Shown: piece after piece, positions 61,301-64,000 of the stretch
Layout: the number at the start of each line of letters is the position of its first letter
Position numbering within the stretch: position 1 is the first letter of the stretch
Program-made: the position numbers and the translations under genes
Notes under the pieces: generated by a model
The model's input: only the letters and a program-made list of their open reading frames with translations
Databases searched by the model: none
Told to the model about the DNA's origin: nothing
Origin: Rhineura floridana
Lineage: Eukaryota > Chordata > Lepidosauria > Squamata > Rhineuridae
Assembly: GCF_030035675.1 (NCBI RefSeq)
Contig: NC_084483.1
Location: forward strand, 150,702,925 to 150,766,924
Reading direction: 5' to 3'
Length of the DNA stretch: 64,000 nucleotides

Positions 61301-63155
61301 CTCCTCTTCCACTCGCTGCTAGCCTACATTTGAGCACAGTGGAATTCTTGGAGCTAGATTTCTGAGGTCAGAAGTTCTGCATGTCAGAATTATCCAGGCA
61401 CACACTGGGCAAGGCACAAATGGTTTATCAAGGGCAATGGGTGCCTGCCTGCATTGTTCCTTACCAACTGATGATGGGTGATGCATTGCATTTGGGCATA
61501 CCTCTAGGCCTCTTTCAGCAAGCCCCTCCTCTGAGTGGGGAGAAGAAGCTCCTCCCATCTCTTGGGGAAATGGCAGGGTTGTGCACTGAGACACTGTTGC
61601 ATCTGCCTTCAGTTGGAGAGCACACTGAGCTGCCACATCCATGATTCAGCTCTGTACCATGACCCAAAGACTTTCCAGCCTTCCTTTCTTCCTGGGCTTC
61701 CTGTTCTCCCAAGGGCACAGGGCGGTTCCCTCCCTTCCCCTTTCTGTTTTCTTCCTTTCCCCTTCGCCCTCTCTTTCTCTTTCCTTCTCTTTCTTCCTTT
61801 CTTTCTTTCTGCTTTTATTTTTTCTTCCAGAAAATCAAAGCGAGGGAAGGGTCAAAAGAGAAAGCGCAAGAGAGGCCGGTATAAACCACAAAACTTGTAC
61901 GTTTGCATCATGTGCTTGTAGACTCTGCCCTTTCCCCATTTCTTCCCATCACCCCCCAAATCAAACACCTGCTTGCAATACACCCAATTAAAAACACAAC
62001 TTCCACCCACTTCTCCAAATCACTCATTCATGAAGCTGGGGTGGTTGCACTCATGGTGGTGGCATAGCTTTGGCACATCTGGCACAGAAGCATAAAAAGG
62101 AGGAGTGATTCTTCTTCTTGCTTGGGATTATTCTTTATCTTCTGAAGGCACAACAACATGAAGGGACAGGCAGGCTTATTTGCTTCGCTGTTACTGCACC
62201 CTGCAATGCCCCTGTGTGATTCCCCCGCTCTCTTCTGTTAATTTCCCCTCAGCTTTCACTTTAAGCCTGTTATTGTTCATGAGGCTGGCAACGAGGGCTT
62301 GGTGCTTGCTGTTCATGCATGTCTCTGTCTGTGTGTGTGTGTGGGATCTGAGGGTAACACTAACCAGTGAGGAGCTAGAGGATTCTGGGAAATCTACAAC
62401 GAGCGCTTGCTCTCTCTGTCTCTCTCTTTCTCTCTGTGCTGGATATTGGTGGCTTCTCCTTTTCTCTGTGTTTCCCTATTCAGTTCACAAAGTCCTGCAT
62501 TGCTAATAATCTGGTGGCAGCTCTGGAGCAGGAAGGGAATTTAAAAAGTAACTATTTTGATTCTGTTCCTAAAAAACGTTTTTTAAAAAAGCGGAGCAAG
62601 AAACATCTGAGGAGCTTGTCTCATCCCCTTTCCTTTAAAAAAAAAAAAAAAAAATAGCTGTTCCCCTGCTTAATATTAGCAGGAGTTTTTCTGAAGGGAT
62701 AACACTTTTTTGGCTTCTGGTTTGGGGACCTCTATTAACATCATGAGGATCTCACCATTTTTACCTCGGCCAATTGGACTAAATGCAGGATTTGTGGATT
62801 ATACAGTTGTAGAGAGTCCCATTTCTTTCTCTTTAAAGCTCTTGCAAGTAAGTGTTGGAATGCCTTTGGGACTGTCCACAAGGCAGCAGTGTTCTGAATG
62901 AGCAACACTGAGCGCGTGGGGGTTGGGGGCAGGGGTTGCTTCAATGTTTAGGGTGTTGCATGTGTAAATTTCTTCCCGCTAAAGCGCTGTAGCTTAGACC
63001 TCTTTCCTTTTGCCTTTTTGCAGTCACTGTGAACCTTGCTCAGAAAGGAGAAAGCACTTGTTCAAACAAGATCCCCAGACCTGTAAATGTTCCTGCAAAT
63101 TCACAGACTCACGTTGCAAGTCGAGGCAGCTTGAGTTAAACGAGCGCACTTGCAG
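40270..63155 (+). CDS. VEGFA: Vascular endothelial growth factor A, exons 1-7 (exon 8 beyond window)
   Basis: Secreted, disulphide-linked dimeric ligand of VEGFR1/FLT1 and VEGFR2/KDR that drives blood-vessel growth. Exons: 40270-40335, 47576-47627, 54181-54377, 56903-56979, 58847-58879, 61831-61896 (6a), 63024-63155. Sizes and phases match the vertebrate gene; human exon 5 is 30 nt (33 here) and 6a is 72 nt (66 here). All junctions are GT/AG. The product has a signal peptide (residues ~1-26), the PDGF/VEGF cystine-knot domain with all eight knot cysteines and one N-glycosylation site (NVT), a basic heparin-binding stretch (6a) and the exon-7 cysteine-rich domain. With a standard 22-nt exon 8 the longest isoform would be about 214 residues, near human VEGF189. 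The missing end (usually CDKPRR) is outside the window. Confidence 0.97.
41325..41416. mobile_element. Short palindromic MITE (TCAATGGG family)
   Basis: TTGCAATCCGTTATACACTT, then GGGAGTAAGTCCCATTGAAC, and the end GTATTGGATTGCAGCCT. It is the best-preserved member in the window. Confidence 0.7.
42480..42548 (+). mobile_element. L2-like LINE 3' tail fragment
   Basis: CCTGGGCTCTTGCTGGGAGG, then GGCAGGATATAAATC and an (AATAAA)-type tail. Confidence 0.7.
44262..44400. mobile_element. hAT-like MITE (CAGGGATGGGGAGCC family)
   Basis: CAGGGATGGGGAGCCTATGG and CCATAGGTTCCCCAACTG are inverted ends around GGCCATGCTGGCTGGGGCTG. Confidence 0.75.
45372..45432 (+). mobile_element. L2-like LINE 3' tail fragment
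   Basis: CTTGGCTCCTACTAGAAGGA, then GGGCAGGATATAAATTTAAT and an AT-rich tail. Confidence 0.65.
46160..46398 (-). mobile_element. CORE/MIR-type SINE, reverse, with tRNA-like head
   Basis: CATTTTATCCTCACAACAAC then CCTGTGAGGTAGGTTAGACT (core), and at the right AACACTCTAACCGCTACACC, the reverse of a tRNA-like head (GGTGTAGTGGTTAGAGTGTT). Confidence 0.8.
47255..47455 (-). mobile_element. L2-like LINE 3' end, reverse
   Basis: An ATTTATTTATTAAATTTATA tail, CCCTTCCTCCCAGAAGGAGC, then the A-rich reverse complement of the 3' UTR. Confidence 0.75.
47576..47627 (+). CDS. VEGFA: VEGFA coding exon 2
   Basis: 52 nt, encoding [17 protein letters not shown] and the first base of a Val codon. Acceptor CCCCCCCCACAG, donor AGG|GTAAGT. 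It spans signal-peptide cleavage and the mature N-terminus (A-P-A-Q). LSQAAPA matches the chicken protein better than human WSQAAPM. Confidence 0.95.
48673..48810. mobile_element. hAT-like MITE, full length
   Basis: The ends CAGGGATAGTCAATGAGGTG and CACCATATTGACTACCCCTG are inverted over about 20 bp. The interior ATGTTGTTGGACTACAACTC mirrors GAGTTGTTGTCCAACAATGT-type sequence. The target duplication is unclear. Confidence 0.8.
51188..51395 (+). mobile_element. CORE/MIR-type SINE, nearly complete
   Basis: The head GTGTGGTGTAGTGGTTAGAG with GGGTTCAAATCCCCACTC (B-box) is tRNA-like. The core CTTACAGGGTTGTTATGAGG follows, and it ends in a LINE-type tail (GGTATAAATGTAATAAATAA), so an L2-like LINE probably mobilised it. 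Confidence 0.8.
52480..52672 (+). mobile_element. tRNA-Ala-derived SINE
   Basis: GGGCTGAAGCTTAGCAGTAG head with GCTTTGCATCCAGAAGG. Body CCTGGAGAGCCACTGCCAGT and end GCACCTTCCTATGTTCCTAT. Confidence 0.8.
54181..54377 (+). CDS. VEGFA: VEGFA coding exon 3 (core of cystine-knot domain)
   Basis: 197 nt, the same as human. It completes Val14 and continues [18 protein letters not shown], then [38 protein letters not shown] and TSTYNVTME. It carries six of the eight knot cysteines, including the RCAGCC pair and the C used for the dimer link. D63/E64/E67 (human mature numbering), important for FLT1 binding, are kept. Positions 16-25 are unusual (see findings). Acceptor TTTTTTTGTAG, donor GAG|GTGAGG. 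Confidence 0.97.
54378..56902 (+). other. VEGFA intron 3 (2.5 kb)
   Basis: It contains a hAT-like MITE (54981-55092: CAGGGATGGAGAGC to GGTTCCCTATC), a reverse LINE/SINE tail (55970-56075: ATTTATTTATTTATTTAAAT then CCCCACTCTTTGG) and a TCAATGGG MITE (56690-56765). Confidence 0.75.
54981..55092. mobile_element. hAT-like MITE, internally shortened
   Basis: It begins CAGGGATGGAGAGCTTGTGC, has CCATCATCCCTGACCATTAA in the middle and ends GGGCTACAGGTTCCCTATC. Confidence 0.7.
56903..56979 (+). CDS. VEGFA: VEGFA coding exon 4
   Basis: 77 nt. [19 protein letters not shown] then HRECAC and two bases of an Arg codon. It supplies the last two knot cysteines (CAC) and the receptor-contact loop; the basic residues R82, R84 (Lys in human) and H86 are present. 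Acceptor TTTCATTTCAG, donor CAG|GTGAGG. Confidence 0.96.
56980..58846 (+). other. VEGFA intron 4 (1.9 kb)
   Basis: A possible old MITE lies at about 57495-57880. A reverse L2-like LINE 3' piece (58045-58615) fills much of the second half and ends about 230 bp before exon 5. Confidence 0.75.
58045..58615 (-). mobile_element. L2-like LINE 3' end with part of ORF, reverse
   Basis: The tail TTTATTTATTTATTTATATC and block CCCTTACTCCCAGCAGGAGC at the left are followed by an A-rich 3' UTR. On the - strand an open frame (58299-58571) reads [19 protein letters not shown] and [15 protein letters not shown]. It is the same subfamily as the 20-22 kb copy, in opposite orientation. Confidence 0.85.
58847..58879 (+). 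CDS. VEGFA: VEGFA coding exon 5
   Basis: 33 nt: finishes Arg, then [10 protein letters not shown] and two bases of Lys. Human exon 5 is 30 nt; chicken has the longer form. It contains the basic, protease-sensitive linker. Acceptor TTTTCCTTGTAG, donor AAA|GTAAGT. Confidence 0.93.
58880..61830 (+). other. VEGFA intron 5 (3.0 kb)
   Basis: It contains a short (AATG)/(AATA) run (about 58968-58997), a tRNA-Ala SINE (60636-60822) and, just before exon 6a, a long CT-rich tract (about 61735-61830), far longer than a normal polypyrimidine tract. Confidence 0.75.
60636..60822 (+). mobile_element. tRNA-Ala-derived SINE, decayed
   Basis: AAGGGCTGTAACTCAGTGGT head, CATCTCCAGGTAGGGCTGGG, then CCTGAAACCCTGGAAAGCC. 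The 3' end is degraded (GGATAAGGCGGTTTCC). Confidence 0.75.
61831..61896 (+). CDS. VEGFA: VEGFA coding exon 6a (heparin-binding, alternative)
   Basis: 66 nt, encoding [21 protein letters not shown] plus two bases. The strongly basic stretch binds heparan sulphate and tethers long isoforms to matrix. It is two codons shorter than human and chicken 6a (one GK unit fewer). The donor ACTT|GTACGT lacks the usual G before GT, a weak site that fits optional use. Reading on past it meets a stop after YVCIMCL (TAG at 61919-61921). Confidence 0.93.
61897..63023 (+). other. VEGFA intron 6 (1.1 kb)
   Basis: The start has the same GTACGTTTG as mammals use for the 6b extension. It includes CT-rich sequence (about 62405-62435) and an A-run (about 62637-62655). 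No other feature was recognised. Confidence 0.7.
63024..63155 (+). CDS. VEGFA: VEGFA coding exon 7 (heparin/neuropilin-binding domain)
   Basis: 132 nt, the same as human. [38 protein letters not shown], then LNERTC and two bases of Arg. The cysteine pattern of the C-terminal VEGF domain is complete. Skipping it with 6a would give the short diffusible isoform. Acceptor TTTTTGCAG, donor CAG|GTTTGT. Confidence 0.97.
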
Positions 63156-64000
63156 GTTTGTGTTCTGAAGAATGAAAGAGAAAAAAAATACCCACATAAC
63201 ATATGGGCACACATTCACACACGCGTGCATGCAACACACACACACTCACATTGAGAAAGAGCAAGAGAGATAAAGTTCGCTTCTTGCTGTCTTCTGGCGC
63301 CAATGTTCTATGACCTCTCCTTTTCCCTACTTTACACGGATAGGGAAAACGATGGTGTTGTATGTCTAAAGTTATGAGCTTCCTGTGTTATGCTAGGGCT
63401 GGGCTGGAATTATTTATTGATTGAATTATTTATTGACATTTATATCCTGCCCTTCCTGTCAAAGGAGCCCAGGGCAGCAAATGGCTACAGATAGGGTGGT
63501 GTTAACATAGAATATGCTTCTTGGAGAACAATATGGCTCATTCCATGTTGCTAGAAACCAGGGGAAAGGGCTCAGGCCCTTTGATGCAAGTGCATATATA
63601 ACCAAATAGAATATTTAATAATCATAAAAGTCCTTTTTGCTCCATACACAGATCTCATCCTCACTAGGTTTTCAGGATATCAGGAGAACCAAAGCATAAC
63701 TAGACTATGCTCCCAGCTCCTTGAAATCTTTATTCAGGCTTGTAATAGTCCACCCCTCCATGATGTATGAGTGCAATTGGAAGAATGACTTGCATGGACA
63801 AGCATCTGGGCTAGACCTTGGATGGTTCCAATAGGCAGAAGCTATGTCAAAAGCCAGTGATATACCCCACCTGATGGTCTGGCTGCATGCATGTGAGATG
63901 TTGTCATTTCTATATCCTCTCTATGACCACAAATACCACCCTACCATTCACAAAGATTCCAGAGCTTCCTGCCACTTAGAGGTTTCATACATCCTCTTGT
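63156..64000 (+). other. VEGFA intron 7 (start only)
   Basis: It includes ACAC-rich sequence (about 63205-63250) and a reverse L2-like tail (63415-63492: ATTTATATCCTGCCCTTCC). Exon 8 is not in the window. Confidence 0.75.
63415..63492 (-). mobile_element. L2-like LINE 3' tail, reverse
   Basis: TATTTATTGACATTTATATC, then CTGCCCTTCCTGTCAAAGGA and GCCCAGGGCAGCAAATGG. Confidence 0.65.

Noticed and set aside
61535-61921. 128-codon open frame that ends in the exon-6a sequence
   Set aside because: Its first part is intron and CT-rich tract; only the 61831-61896 part is coding, as VEGFA exon 6a.

Overview
The window looks like squamate reptile (lizard or snake) genomic DNA. It is AT-rich and carries a BovB-type LINE, many L2-like LINE 3' ends with an (AATAAA)n-type tail, tRNA-Ala-derived and CORE/MIR-type SINEs, and several families of palindromic hAT-like MITEs. 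The one host gene I can support is VEGFA on the + strand. Its recognisable coding exons 1-5, 6a and 7 lie between 40270 and 63155, all with canonical GT/AG sites. The last short exon (exon 8) and the 3' UTR lie beyond the right edge. The protein resembles chicken VEGF-A more closely than human.

Layout. 1-4340: an old, broken Ty3/gypsy-type retroelement with the unusual order gag-protease-integrase-RT/RNase H (Gmr1-like). It ends in a 448-bp LTR that is itself followed by a primer-binding site and leader-like sequence. 4340-39000: a gene-poor upstream region made of repeats and unique non-coding DNA. It holds L2-like LINEs (12.4-13.5, 19.1-19.5 and 20.0-23.2 kb), hAT-like MITEs (8.9, 16.4, 19.7, 23.3, 24.3, 30.4, 32.6 and 33.4 kb), nested insertions, a BovB LINE on the - strand (35.1-36.8 kb), two unclassified repeat families present twice each, and a long (ATCT)n microsatellite. 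39.1-40.27 kb: VEGFA promoter and long 5' leader, with two blocks that match the mammalian leader, one of them an AUG-GAC-GGG-UGA mini-ORF. 40.27-64 kb: VEGFA exons, with introns enlarged by repeats.

The VEGFA exons assemble in consistent phase (66, 52, 197, 77, 33, 66 and 132 nt). They encode a signal peptide, the cystine-knot receptor-binding domain with all eight knot cysteines, a short linker, the basic exon-6a heparin-binding stretch and the exon-7 cysteine-rich heparin/neuropilin domain. Alternative use of 6a and 7 would give the usual long and short isoforms.

Points most worth a second look: the conserved 3-codon uORF; loss of the reading frame for the mammalian CUG-started L-VEGF; substitutions at receptor-contact positions (Y21F, Y25A in human mature numbering); the integrase-before-RT retroelement with a tandem LTR/PBS arrangement; and dated nested insertions with target-site duplications. 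I saw no convincing new multi-gene system.
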